Shown: positions 28,036-37,654, counted from the stretch's first letter. The stretch: DNA of 64,000 nucleotides from an uncultured Flavobacteriaceae bacterium (GCA_905181825.1 CAJIZJ010000003.1:1-64000); one strand, 5' to 3'. Notes: generated by a model from the letters alone, not told the origin. Numbers and translations are program-made.

Positions 28036-29493
28036 CTAGAAGCCTTCAATGTTTTTCTGATAGCTTGAATGTAGAGTTAACTTTAATTCAGAAACGGTCT
28101 GTTTATATTCTTTTAACTGGGCAATATTTTCATTTTCGTTTTTCGTTGTCCTGTGGTCATACAGCATCGTAGCTATAGTTGAATTGTCTTGTGGCTTTAT
28201 AAATTCAGTATAACTGAAGTCGTTTGTTTTCAATGTAAATCCGTTGGTTTGTTTTATAAAAACATGCTTTTTACCTTTCAAATTCGGGTTGTTCAAAATA
28301 GACACTACACTGGTTCCGTCTAATTGGTTCTTAGGCACTTCTAAATTACACAGTTCTGCTAATGTAGGGTAGATATCTACTAAGGCCGTCAAGGCATTAG
28401 TAGGGCCTTTGCCCTTAGCTAGAGGGTTGTAAATAATTAAAGGCACCTGAGTGGAAGTGTTGTAATTCGTGAACTTTGCCCACTGAGTGTGTTCTTGCAA
28501 ATTATAGCCGTGGTCAGAGACTAAAATAACAATTGTGTTTTGATCAAGCTGCTGCTTTTTTAGCTCTTGTAAAACTTTGCCAATTAAGGCATCAGTGTAA
28601 GATACCGTTGCATAATATCCGTGTATTAAATCAATGGCTACACTGTCAGACACCTGTCCGCGCTTAGGAATGTTAGAATAACTTCGCATTTCACCCCAAT
28701 TACTAATACTCATTTTTGGGGCATTTCTGGGGATATAATTATAGTTTTCAGGTTGTTTAATTGTAGTTCGATCATAAAGATCCCAATACTTTTTAGGGGC
28801 ATTAAACGGCAAATGTGGGGTGATAAAGCCCGCGGTTAAAAAGAAAGGTTTAGCGCTCTTTTTAAGTTTTTTAAGATCTCGGATTACTTTTTCAGTTAAC
28901 AACCCATCAATATAAGCAGAGTCAGAAACCTCAGCGCTTTCATAAGCGGGCCCTGTATCTGTTGCTTTATACAAGGATCTATTATTGGGATCTTGATAGT
29001 CTTTCCAAAGAGATTGCCAATGATCAGTGGGCGCTAAGCCTTTGTTATTTTCATCAAAAGCATAGGGTCGCCAAACTTCACTCCAATCCGATTCTCTGTC
29101 GTCTAGATGATGGTAAATTTTTCCATTTGAAATCGTAGTATACCCATTGTTTTTAAATAACTGAGGAAGTGTCACAGCTTCAGGTGTTTCTTTTTCAACA
29201 AAGGTCTTATAATCCAAAAATCTGTTTTTTGTGGGCAACATTCCTGTAAGCATACTTGCCCGTGATGCGCCGCAAACGGGAACATTACAATAAGCATTTG
29301 TAAACTTCACTCCTTGTTCAGCCAACGCATCAATAGTTGGAGCATGTATTTGGGAGACTCCAAAACTTGCTAGTTCTGGACGTAAATCGTCTACATACAG
29401 CAATAAAACATTGAGTTTTTGAGTTTCTTGTTCAATTATTGGCCGATTACTGTTTAAAAAAGCTAAAAACAGAAGGAATATCAGTTTTTTCAT
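28036..29493 (-). CDS. sulfatase, iduronate-2-sulfatase-like
   Basis: 'NVLLLYVDDLRPELASFG', formylglycine-type motif 'VCGASRASMLTG', 'HLPFNAPKKYWDLYD', 'VILVSDHGYNLQEHTQWAKF'; signal peptide. Confidence 0.92.
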   Translation of the reverse strand: MKKLIFLLFLAFLNSNRPIIEQETQKLNVLLLYVDDLRPELASFGVSQIHAPTIDALAEQGVKFTNAYCNVPVCGASRASMLTGMLPTKNRFLDYKTFVEKETPEAVTLPQLFKNNGYTTISNGKIYHHLDDRESDWSEVWRPYAFDENNKGLAPTDHWQSLWKDYQDPNNRSLYKATDTGPAYESAEVSDSAYIDGLLTEKVIRDLKKLKKSAKPFFLTAGFITPHLPFNAPKKYWDLYDRTTIKQPENYNYIPRNAPKMSISNWGEMRSYSNIPKRGQVSDSVAIDLIHGYYATVSYTDALIGKVLQELKKQQLDQNTIVILVSDHGYNLQEHTQWAKFTNYNTSTQVPLIIYNPLAKGKGPTNALTALVDIYPTLAELCNLEVPKNQLDGTSVVSILNNPNLKGKKHVFIKQTNGFTLKTNDFSYTEFIKPQDNSTIATMLYDHRTTKNENENIAQLKEYKQTVSELKLTLHSSYQKNIEGF

Positions 29494-29617
29494 GATTTAC
29501 AAGTTAAATGTAAGCCAAATTTAATGAAAAAATGTTTAGTACAGTTAGCGCAAATGCTCCTTGTTTGTACAGACCTTGGAAATACAAGTTTCAAAAATAT
29601 TTTGGATTGCACTGATA

Positions 29618-29655
29618 AAAAAAAGCAAGCTATAAATATATAACTTGCTTTTTAT
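29618..29655. terminator. probable terminator hairpin
   Basis: AAAAGCAAG...CTTGCTTTTTA between the NTF2-like and sulfatase genes. Confidence 0.55.
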
Positions 29656-29715
29656 TTTTAATAGTGGATACAATGGTACTTGATTTCAAAAGTAAGATTC
29701 TTTTGTTTATTCCCT

Positions 29716-30192
29716 TTATTTAAGCGGCCTCTGCCACTGACTGAGATAAATGATTTTGCCGTCTTTAATTCTAAACATTTCATGTGCTGCAAGTTGTTGC
29801 GAACTACTATCAGAAGCCACATACTGTTCGTAAGTCCAAAGCAATACCCATCGCTGATCAGTAGCTTTATCCTTAAGAGGAATCCATGTAAGTGGACGGA
29901 TTCTTATGTTGTAATTATTTATAAAATCTTTGAAAGCCGCATCCATTTCATCCAAGCCGTTCAATGGTGAGCCATCAGACAATATGGCTGTAAAATCAGA
30001 ATGAAATAATGATCTTGCAGTTGTATAATCTGAGTTTTCCGCTGCTTTTTGGAGCTCTAGCACCAATTCTAAAGCAGACGTATTTTGGTCTAGAGTCCAA
30101 TCGGCCGGCCATGCTGCAGTATAGGCAGCTTGTTGTTGAGAAAATAGTCCGAGGGAAATAAATAGTAAAATAGTTGTAATACTTTTTTTCAT
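29716..30192 (-). CDS. SnoaL/NTF2-like (DUF4440-type) secreted protein
   Basis: 'LQKAAENSDYTTARSLFHSDFTAILSDGSPLNG' and 'AAHEMFRIKDGKIIYLSQWQRP'; signal peptide. Confidence 0.7.
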   Translation of the reverse strand: MKKSITTILLFISLGLFSQQQAAYTAAWPADWTLDQNTSALELVLELQKAAENSDYTTARSLFHSDFTAILSDGSPLNGLDEMDAAFKDFINNYNIRIRPLTWIPLKDKATDQRWVLLWTYEQYVASDSSSQQLAAHEMFRIKDGKIIYLSQWQRPLK

Positions 30193-30449
30193 AGTGATGA
30201 TTTATTAGTTTTAATTAACAACTAATATAATAAAAAAGAGTTGTATTAAACAAGTTGTTTTGTATCGATTATTGATCTCAAATACACTTTTGTATAATTC
30301 GCATGAAAACAGTGAAGTTTTTATTTTAAAACTAATAAATTAAACTAATATTTAACACATCCTAAGTTTGTACAATGTAATGCTCTTAAAAATTCATAAC
30401 AATAAACGACACATTACCCAAAGCCCTAAATAAATTCAAAATGAGTATT

Positions 30450-30757
30450 ATGGAATTCTTAAATTAGTTTACGGATATTACACTGACGAAGAACAGTAGA
30501 TTCCAGTCAAAACAGCTACAAAAAAAAGGATGCAATGATTTTAGCTACAATAAGTCTTCCGGACCGTCCAAGGGATTAAACAAGCCTTTATGGAAATTCA
30601 ACATCAATGCAATGGCAGTTGCGGCAAGCGATTCGCTTTTTAAAATCAAATCCATAAAATCAACCAAAACTATATAATTCAGATTACTTTTAAAATCATT
30701 GCAACTGATAACTACATAAAACACAAAGGCTACAGTTAATATTTTTAATGAGATAAA
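30450..30757 (-). pseudogene. remnant of the 5' end of the DUF2891 gene
   Basis: Reverse strand gives ISLKILTVAFVFYVVISCNDFKSN versus intact MSLKTLIIVFVFSCVVSCSQVKN. The start ATG has become ATC and later frames decay. Confidence 0.8.
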
Positions 30758-30982
30758 AATCGTGTTTTACACCTCTTTCATTTTTGTTGAATGAAAACAA
30801 TTTTATATTTGAGCTAGGTAGATTCCAATTAAAAAAATTAACCCAACCATCCTTCCCTATCCAAACTCCTATACTGAATTGCCTCACTTATATGCGTTTT
30901 ATCAATTGAAGACACCCCTTCTAAATCCGCTATCGTTCTAGCAACTTTGAGGATGCGATCATAAGCACGTGCTGATAAATTA
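30450..30982. repeat. right copy of the ~0.5 kb direct repeat (DUF2891 5' remnant, intergenic, yifB 3' end)
   Basis: Aligns with 27410-27938 as described for the left copy; offset is about 3.04 kb. Confidence 0.85.
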
Positions 30983-32376
30983 AGACGCTCCATTGCGATT
31001 TTTAAGAGCTGCATCGATTCTTCATCTAATTTACAATGCTTACGAATGTGCTTTGTATTCATTTGCGCATTATAATGCACGACATCCGACCCCTCAAACC
31101 GCTTGGTTTGCAACTCTCGAGCTTTTGTAACACGCTTGCGAATCTCAATTGATGATTCTCCATTTTTCTCATCTGACAACTTTTCAAAGGGTACTGGCGT
31201 GACCTCAATATGTATGTCAATACGATCCAATAGGGGACCAGATATTTTACCTAGATAACGCTGCATTTCAGAAGGAGAAGACATCACCGGGGAACTGGGA
31301 TCATTAAAGTATCCACTTGGACTGGGATTCATACTAGCAACCAACATAAAACTACTTGGATAGGTGACCGTGAATTTTGCTCGTGAAATCGTCACTTCCC
31401 TATCTTCTAGGGGCTGTCGCATAACTTCCAAAACCTCTCTTTTAAATTCTGGTAATTCATCCAAAAACAAGACCCCATTGTGAGAGAGCGAAATCTCACC
31501 TGGCTGTGGGTAGCTACCACCACCAACTAGGGCTACATTAGATATGGTGTGATGTGGCGAACGAAATGGGCGTTGTGCAATTAATCCTTTTTGCGATCCT
31601 ACACGGCCAACAACCGAATGTATTTTTGTGGTTTCTAGCGCTTCCTGAAGCGTCATAGGCGGTAAAATGGTAGGGAGTCTCTTGGCGAGCATTGTTTTAC
31701 CAGAGCCTGGAGGGCCAATTAAAATGACATTATGCCCACCTGAAGCTGCGATTTCCATACATCGCTTTATGCTTTCCTGACCCTTTACATCAGAAAAATC
31801 AAATTCTGTATGCTCTAAATCTTTTTGAAATTCGGCACGAGTATCGACAATGGTTTTTGTTATATATTCTTTTTTATCAAAATGATTAATAACTTCTAAT
31901 ATATGTTCAACACCATACACATTTAACCCCTCCACGATAGCCGCTTCTTTAGCATTGTCTTTTGGTAAAATAAAACCCTTAAAGCCATCTTCTAAGGCCT
32001 TAATAGCTGTAGGTAAAGCTCCTTTAATAGATTGCACACTTCCGTCTAATGACAATTCACCCATAATGACATAGTTCTCGATATCCTCCGCCTTTATTTG
32101 ACTAGAAGCGGCTAAAATCCCCATAGCTAATGGTAAGTCATAAGCAGCGCCTTCCTTTCGCATATCAGCGGGCGACATATTTATGATAAGTTTTTTTCCT
32201 GGTATTTTATAACTATTGTTTTGAAGTGCGGCAGCAATACGAAAATTACTTTCTTTTATAGCATTATCTGGCAAACCAACTAAGTGATACCCGATACCTT
32301 TATCTACATTAACCTCAATAGCAATTGTAAATGCCTCTACTCCAAATAGTGCACTGCCAAATATTTTTTTTAACAT
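30838..32376 (-). CDS. YifB/ComM family Mg chelatase-like AAA ATPase
   Basis: 'GIGYHLVGLPDNAIKES', 'VILIGPPGSGKTMLAKRLPTILPP', 'SLSHNGVLFLDELPEF', 'MNPSPSGY'. Confidence 0.95.
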   Translation of the reverse strand: MLKKIFGSALFGVEAFTIAIEVNVDKGIGYHLVGLPDNAIKESNFRIAAALQNNSYKIPGKKLIINMSPADMRKEGAAYDLPLAMGILAASSQIKAEDIENYVIMGELSLDGSVQSIKGALPTAIKALEDGFKGFILPKDNAKEAAIVEGLNVYGVEHILEVINHFDKKEYITKTIVDTRAEFQKDLEHTEFDFSDVKGQESIKRCMEIAASGGHNVILIGPPGSGKTMLAKRLPTILPPMTLQEALETTKIHSVVGRVGSQKGLIAQRPFRSPHHTISNVALVGGGSYPQPGEISLSHNGVLFLDELPEFKREVLEVMRQPLEDREVTISRAKFTVTYPSSFMLVASMNPSPSGYFNDPSSPVMSSPSEMQRYLGKISGPLLDRIDIHIEVTPVPFEKLSDEKNGESSIEIRKRVTKARELQTKRFEGSDVVHYNAQMNTKHIRKHCKLDEESMQLLKIAMERLNLSARAYDRILKVARTIADLEGVSSIDKTHISEAIQYRSLDREGWLG

Positions 32377-32551
32377 AACCTATCTTTTTAAAATAATTTG
32401 TAAAAAGTAGATTCTATCAATACCATCGAATATCGGAACATAAGTTGTCTTCTCGCCAAAGAACGCATTTATATAAGTTTGATTTAACATTATAGTATAT
32501 TTAGGGACTTAAATGTAAGTAAATTAGATTGTATATTTGAAAAAAAAATAA

Positions 32552-33211
32552 ATGAAAAAATACCTTTCAGAATTTATAGGAACTTTTAGCATGATATTTT
32601 GTGGCTGTGGCGCTATGGTAATCAATGATTTTACTGGAGGTACAATCACACACCCAGGAGTGGCAATAACCTGGGGACTTATAGTTATGTCAATGATTTA
32701 TGCTTTTGGCGATATCTCTGGTGCACACTTTAACCCTGCTGTGACGCTTGGTTTTGCGGTAGCAAAAAAATTTAAATGGAGAGAAGTTCCACACTATATA
32801 ATTGCACAGTTTTTGGGTGCAATAGCTGCCTCATTTACTCTCTTATTTTTATTTCCTGAGAGTGACTTGGGGGCAACAATCCCAACAATAGCCCCTTTAA
32901 AGGTTTTTGTAATTGAATTGCTTCTTAGTTTTTTCTTAATGGTTGTAATTATTAATGTTTCTACTGGAAGTAAAGAAATTGGACCTATCGCAGGTATTGC
33001 TATTGGTAGTGTTATTTTGCTAGAAGCCATGTTTGCTGGCCCACTAACAAAAGCGTCAATGAATCCAATTCGATCGCTAGCACCTGCTATAGCTTCTGGA
33101 AATTTCACTCACCTTTGGGTTTATTTATCCGCACCATTTATTGGAATGTTCTTAGCGGTGTTTAGCTGCAAACTTGTCAAGGAAGAGAACTGCTGTGATG
33201 ATAAATGTTAA
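32552..33211 (+). CDS. MIP/aquaporin family channel with Cys-rich C-terminus
   Basis: 'SGAHFNPAVTLGFAVAKKF' and 'TKASMNPIRSLAPAIASG'; tail CKLVKEENCCDDKC. Confidence 0.88.
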   Translation: MKKYLSEFIGTFSMIFCGCGAMVINDFTGGTITHPGVAITWGLIVMSMIYAFGDISGAHFNPAVTLGFAVAKKFKWREVPHYIIAQFLGAIAASFTLLFLFPESDLGATIPTIAPLKVFVIELLLSFFLMVVIINVSTGSKEIGPIAGIAIGSVILLEAMFAGPLTKASMNPIRSLAPAIASGNFTHLWVYLSAPFIGMFLAVFSCKLVKEENCCDDKC

Positions 33212-33224
33212 TATTTGTTTAATT
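33202..33224 (+). promoter_or_regulatory. 23-bp shared upstream element, copy 1
   Basis: TAAATGTTAATATTTGTTTAATT, identical to 37581-37603; 49 bp upstream of the -7-like TACTTTTA at 33251. Confidence 0.7.
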
Positions 33225-33278
33225 GTATAAATATTATTTTAAACAAGATGTACTTTTACAACTTAATCTAAACTTAAC

Positions 33279-33935
33279 ATGGCTAAAAAGAAATCGATCA
33301 CCCAAAAAACATTAGTTGAGCTTTATATGGATTATGTTTTAGAGCACAACCACGCCCCAAAATCAATTTACTCGTTCTCAAAACATAACGGATTTGAAGA
33401 AGCCGAATTTTATACGTTTTTCGGAAACTTTGAATCCTTAGAAAAATCTATTTTCACGCAATTTTTCACAAACACTATAAAGACATTAGAGTCCAGTAAA
33501 GACTACTCTACATACGACTCTAGAAACCAACTGCTAAGTTTCTACTTTACATTTTTCGAAAACCTTACTGCCAACAGAAGTTATGTTGTTTATGCACTTG
33601 GAGAAGGGAAGAATCAACTTGAAAACTTAAAAAAACTCAAGGGATTACGATCTAATTTTTTAAATTATATTGACCAACTAGACATCGAAGTTCTCCAAAT
33701 AAAAAATAAACAACTAGAACAGATTAAAGACAGTGTTGTACAAGAAACGTATTGGATTCAGCTAATGCTAACGCTAAAGTTCTGGCTAGATGATACTTCT
33801 AAGTCTTTTGAAAAGACAGATATTTTTATAGAGAAATCAATCAATGCCAGTTTTGACTTAATTAATATATCTCCTTTAAAAAGCTTTGTTGATTTTGGAA
33901 AGTTTCTAATCAAGGAAAAAATCAGCATGAATTAA
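33279..33935 (+). CDS. TetR-family-like regulator (TetR C-terminal type)
   Basis: N-terminal helix-turn-helix-like 'IYSFSKHNGFEEAEFYTFFGNFESLEKSIFTQFF'; first gene of the operon. Confidence 0.65.
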   Translation: MAKKKSITQKTLVELYMDYVLEHNHAPKSIYSFSKHNGFEEAEFYTFFGNFESLEKSIFTQFFTNTIKTLESSKDYSTYDSRNQLLSFYFTFFENLTANRSYVVYALGEGKNQLENLKKLKGLRSNFLNYIDQLDIEVLQIKNKQLEQIKDSVVQETYWIQLMLTLKFWLDDTSKSFEKTDIFIEKSINASFDLINISPLKSFVDFGKFLIKEKISMN

Positions 33936-33936
33936 T

Positions 33937-35247
33937 ATGAAGTCAATCGACAGCATACCAACTTCAAAAATCCAACGCGCTGGAAAACTTGTTACAACTG
34001 GAGCAAAAGTAGGTATTAACTACCTCAAGTATTATGGAGAAAAACTTACTAAATCTGAATCTGAAGCGAAAGATAATCTTAACAAAAACAATGCTGAAGA
34101 TATTTATTCAGGATTAAAGCAGCTCAAAGGAAGTGCACTAAAAGTAGCTCAAATGCTCAGCATGGAAAAGAGTATATTACCGCAAGCTTATGTAGATAAG
34201 TTTTCGCTGGCTCAATTTTCTGTCCCCCCCCTATCTCCACCACTTGTCATTAAAACATTCAAAAAATATTTTGGCAACCATCCAAACCAAATTTTTGATG
34301 AATTTGATTCAGAGTCTGTGAATGCAGCTAGTATTGGTCAAGTTCACAGAGCAGAAAAAAATGGCAAACAGTTAGCTGTAAAGATTCAATATCCAGGTGT
34401 GGCTGACAGTATCAAATCAGACTTAGCACTTGTAAAACCCATAGCCATCAAGATGTTTAACATCAAAGGCAAGGATTCCGATAAATACTTCCAAGAGGTA
34501 GAAGATAAATTAGTAGAAGAAACAAACTATGATCTTGAGATTTTTCAAAGTAAAGAAATCGCCAAGTCTTGTATTCACATTCCTAATCTATTATTTCCTG
34601 AATACTATGAAGATTATTCTTCTGACCGTATCATCACAATGGATTTCATGCAGGGTGAACATCTTTCCGAGTTTACAAAGTATAATACTGATACAAAAAA
34701 AGCGAATCAATTAGGACAAGCTCTTTGGGATTTTTATATGTTTCAAATTCATACGCTTAAAAAAGTACACGCAGATCCGCACCCAGGAAATTTCCTGATT
34801 AATGAAGACGCACAGTTAATTGCTTTAGATTTTGGATGTATGAAATCAATTCCAGATGAATTTTATATACCTTACTTTGAACTCTCCGATAAAAAGATAA
34901 TTGACAACCCTATTTTATTCAAAGAAAAACTTTATGAACTAGAGATTTTAACTCCTAGTGATACCGAAGACGAATTAACTTTTTTCACAGCCATGTTCCA
35001 TGAACTGTTAAGTGTTTTTACACTTCCTTTCCATGAAGCTATTTTTGACTTTTCAAATCCAGACTTCTTCAACAAAATCGGAGCCCTTGCAGAACGCTAC
35101 AGTAAAAGTACTGAGCTAAGAAAGTTTAACGGTAATCGAGGATCAAAGCATTTCATATACATCAATAGAACCTTTTTTGGCCTGTATAACCTTATGTTTG
35201 ACTTGAAAGCATCCGCCGTTAAAATAAACCAATTTAAAAACTACTAG
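33937..35247 (+). CDS. AarF/ABC1/UbiB kinase family protein
   Basis: 'LKGSALKVAQMLSME', 'SIGQVHRAEKNGKQLAVKIQYPG', 'VHADPHPGNFLI', 'ALDFGCMK'. Confidence 0.92.
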   Translation: MKSIDSIPTSKIQRAGKLVTTGAKVGINYLKYYGEKLTKSESEAKDNLNKNNAEDIYSGLKQLKGSALKVAQMLSMEKSILPQAYVDKFSLAQFSVPPLSPPLVIKTFKKYFGNHPNQIFDEFDSESVNAASIGQVHRAEKNGKQLAVKIQYPGVADSIKSDLALVKPIAIKMFNIKGKDSDKYFQEVEDKLVEETNYDLEIFQSKEIAKSCIHIPNLLFPEYYEDYSSDRIITMDFMQGEHLSEFTKYNTDTKKANQLGQALWDFYMFQIHTLKKVHADPHPGNFLINEDAQLIALDFGCMKSIPDEFYIPYFELSDKKIIDNPILFKEKLYELEILTPSDTEDELTFFTAMFHELLSVFTLPFHEAIFDFSNPDFFNKIGALAERYSKSTELRKFNGNRGSKHFIYINRTFFGLYNLMFDLKASAVKINQFKNY

Positions 35248-35868
35248 ATGCTACACTTAAAACGTCAAGATTTTGATGATTTAGATCACCTTTACAGAAT
35301 AAACCTTATCAATAGCTGCTCGGGATTTAAATCCGCGAATTTGATTGGCACAAAATCAAATGATGGGATTCCTAACGTAGCCGTTTTTAGCTCAGTTACT
35401 CATTTAGGCTCGAACCCTCCCCTACTTGGAATAGTTTTTAGGCCAATAAGTGATGTCCCTAGAAATACATATGAAAATATTAAAGAGACTGGTCAGTTTA
35501 CTGTTAATCATATTCACTTAGATATTATTGAACAGGCACACCACACGTCTGCTAAATATGATAAACGTATTTCTGAATTTGACACAACAGATCTAGAAGA
35601 AGAATACAAAAATGATTGGCATGCACCCTTTGTCAAAGGCGCACCTATTCAAATGGCGCTTACTTACTGTGAGGAATACAAAATCAAGGCCAACAACACC
35701 ATTCAACTTATTGCTGAAATAAAAGATTTATATATCAAAGATGATATTATTGAACAGGATGGCTTTGTTAATCTTTCTAAAGCTAATATTGTCGCCATTA
35801 ATGGTTTGGACGGATACGCGCTTCCTAGTCTAAAGGAAAGAATAGATTACCAAAGACCAAAAAAATAA
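35248..35868 (+). CDS. flavin reductase family protein
   Basis: 'ANLIGTKSNDGIPNVAVFSSVTHLGSNPPLLGIVFRP' and 'TGQFTVNHI'. Confidence 0.88.
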   Translation: MLHLKRQDFDDLDHLYRINLINSCSGFKSANLIGTKSNDGIPNVAVFSSVTHLGSNPPLLGIVFRPISDVPRNTYENIKETGQFTVNHIHLDIIEQAHHTSAKYDKRISEFDTTDLEEEYKNDWHAPFVKGAPIQMALTYCEEYKIKANNTIQLIAEIKDLYIKDDIIEQDGFVNLSKANIVAINGLDGYALPSLKERIDYQRPKK

Positions 35869-35881
35869 CTACTATAAATAA

Positions 35882-36034
35882 TTGAAAAAAATATTTCTAC
35901 CTACCAAGGTTTGCGTAAAGTGTGAACGTCCTTTTACCTGGCGTAAAAAATGGGAGAAAAACTGGGAATCAGTCAAATATTGTAGTAAAAAGTGTAGTAG
36001 CCAACGAAATAAATCTGCATACAAAATTAACTAA
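35882..36034 (+). CDS. DUF2256 family small zinc-ribbon-like protein (TTG start; absent from the ORF track)
   Basis: My translation: [50 protein letters not shown]. CxxC and CxxxC pairs typical of DUF2256; directly precedes the photolyase. Confidence 0.8.
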   Translation: MKKIFLPTKVCVKCERPFTWRKKWEKNWESVKYCSKKCSSQRNKSAYKIN

Positions 36035-36035
36035 A

Positions 36036-37568
36036 ATGAACACACTTCGCCTTGTACTTGGGGACCAACTAAACTGTCAGCATTCCTGGTACAAAACTGT
36101 ATCTGAAGAAACAACCTACTGCATGTTTGAAATGCGTCAGGAAACGGACTACGTCAAGCACCACATTCAAAAAGTAGTTGGTTTTTTTGCTGCTATGCAA
36201 GACTTCTCAAGACACTTAGAAACTCAAGGGCACAAAGTTATTTATCTAACTATTGACGACTCGTCAAACCTTCAAAACCTAGAAGACAATCTAAATACGC
36301 TGATCATGTCTTTAGAAATTACAAATTTTGAATATCAATCTCCTGACGAATACAGATTAGATGCTCAGCTTAAATGTATTTGCGACACCCTATCAATTTC
36401 AACCTTACAAGTTGACTCAGAGCATTTTTATACGGACAGAGGTGAGCTTACTGAGTTTTTTAAAGGCAAGAAACAATTCCTTATGGAACGGTTTTATAGA
36501 GAAATGCGAAAAAAGCACAACATACTTATGAACGGCGAGCAGCCTGAAGGCGGAGAATGGAACTATGACAAAAGCAATAGAAACAAATGGAAAGGATCGC
36601 CTGAAATTCCTCCGTTTCTTGATTTCAACAATAATGTGGGTCCCATTTTAAAATCCATACAAAATAGTGGAGTTGAAACTATTGGAAGACTTGAAGGGGA
36701 TACATTATCGTATCCAATAAGTCGTGCGCAATCACTGCAACAACTTGAGTATTTTAACCAACATTTACTGGTGCACTTTGGAGATTACCAGGACGCCTTA
36801 CATAACGACGAAGTTTATTTATTTCACTCTAGATTGTCGTTTGCTATGAACTTAAAAATATTGAGTCCAAAAGAGATAGTAGCATCTGTCTTATCCCAAT
36901 ACAGATCAAATAGTGAAGAAATTACAATTTCTCAAGTAGAAGGGTTTATTAGACAAGTTATTGGATGGAGAGAATACATGAGAGGAATGTATTGGAAATA
37001 TATGCCGGAATATAAATCTTTAAACACCCTAGACAACCAACATCCCATTCCAGACTTCTTTTGGACTGGAAAAACCAAAATGAATTGTCTAAATAAAACA
37101 ATTAATAACTCTCTTGACAATGCCTATGCGCACCATATTCAGAGGCTCATGGTTACTGGGAATTATTTATTATTAACACAAACTAGTCCTGATGCTGTTG
37201 ACGACTGGTATCTTGGTATTTACATAGATGCCCTTGAATGGGTACAACTTCCAAACACAAGAGGCATGAGCCAGTTTGCCGACGGAGGTCTCATAGCTAC
37301 TAAACCGTATGTATCGTCTGGAAGCTATATTAACAAAATGAGTAATTATTGTGGAGACTGTAAATACAACGTTAAAGAACGTTTAGGGGACAATGCCTGC
37401 CCATTTAATAGCTTATACTGGAATTTCCTAGATGACAAACGGTCACAGCTAAGCGCTAACTTTAGAATGAAAATGATGTATTCTGTTTTGAATAAATTTT
37501 CGGTAGAAGAACTCGTTGCCATGAAACTAAGAGCCGCCCAAATAATAGAATCACCACAGAATTTTTAG
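36036..37568 (+). CDS. cryptochrome/photolyase family protein, FeS-BCP type ((6-4) photolyase-like)
   Basis: Start at ATG 36036 'MNTLRLVLGDQLNCQHSW'. Contains 'GWREYMRGMYWKYMP', 'HHIQRLMVTGNYLLL' and Cys cluster 'YCGDCKYNVKERLGDNACPFNSLYW'. The called start at 35922 overlaps DUF2256 in another frame. Confidence 0.9.
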   Translation: MNTLRLVLGDQLNCQHSWYKTVSEETTYCMFEMRQETDYVKHHIQKVVGFFAAMQDFSRHLETQGHKVIYLTIDDSSNLQNLEDNLNTLIMSLEITNFEYQSPDEYRLDAQLKCICDTLSISTLQVDSEHFYTDRGELTEFFKGKKQFLMERFYREMRKKHNILMNGEQPEGGEWNYDKSNRNKWKGSPEIPPFLDFNNNVGPILKSIQNSGVETIGRLEGDTLSYPISRAQSLQQLEYFNQHLLVHFGDYQDALHNDEVYLFHSRLSFAMNLKILSPKEIVASVLSQYRSNSEEITISQVEGFIRQVIGWREYMRGMYWKYMPEYKSLNTLDNQHPIPDFFWTGKTKMNCLNKTINNSLDNAYAHHIQRLMVTGNYLLLTQTSPDAVDDWYLGIYIDALEWVQLPNTRGMSQFADGGLIATKPYVSSGSYINKMSNYCGDCKYNVKERLGDNACPFNSLYWNFLDDKRSQLSANFRMKMMYSVLNKFSVEELVAMKLRAAQIIESPQNF

Positions 37569-37580
37569 TTTGAATTTTAT

Positions 37581-37603
37581 TAAATGTTAATATTTGTTTA
37601 ATT
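37581..37603 (+). promoter_or_regulatory. 23-bp shared upstream element, copy 2
   Basis: TAAATGTTAATATTTGTTTAATT, identical to copy 1; 49 bp upstream of TAAGTTTG at 37630. Confidence 0.7.
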
Positions 37604-37629
37604 ATAATTTTAAATGACTGAACAATGTG

Positions 37630-37637
37630 TAAGTTTG
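37630..37637 (+). promoter_or_regulatory. -7 element TAAGTTTG of an internal operon promoter
   Basis: Exact TAnnTTTG match ~18 bp upstream of the TTG start at 37655. Confidence 0.6.
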
Positions 37638-37654
37638 AATTATAAACAACTATT

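Noticed and set aside
26607-29493. Polysaccharide utilisation locus around the sulfatase
   Set aside because: No SusC/SusD pair, glycoside hydrolase or hybrid two-component gene nearby; sulfatase is accompanied only by an NTF2-like gene.
30696-30887. 63-aa - strand ORF across the yifB 3' end
   Set aside because: Lies in the decayed repeat copy and an alternate frame of yifB; pseudogene context explains it.
35922-36035. N-terminal extension of the photolyase ORF
   Set aside because: Overlaps DUF2256 in a different frame; photolyase homology begins at MNTLRLVLGDQ (36036).
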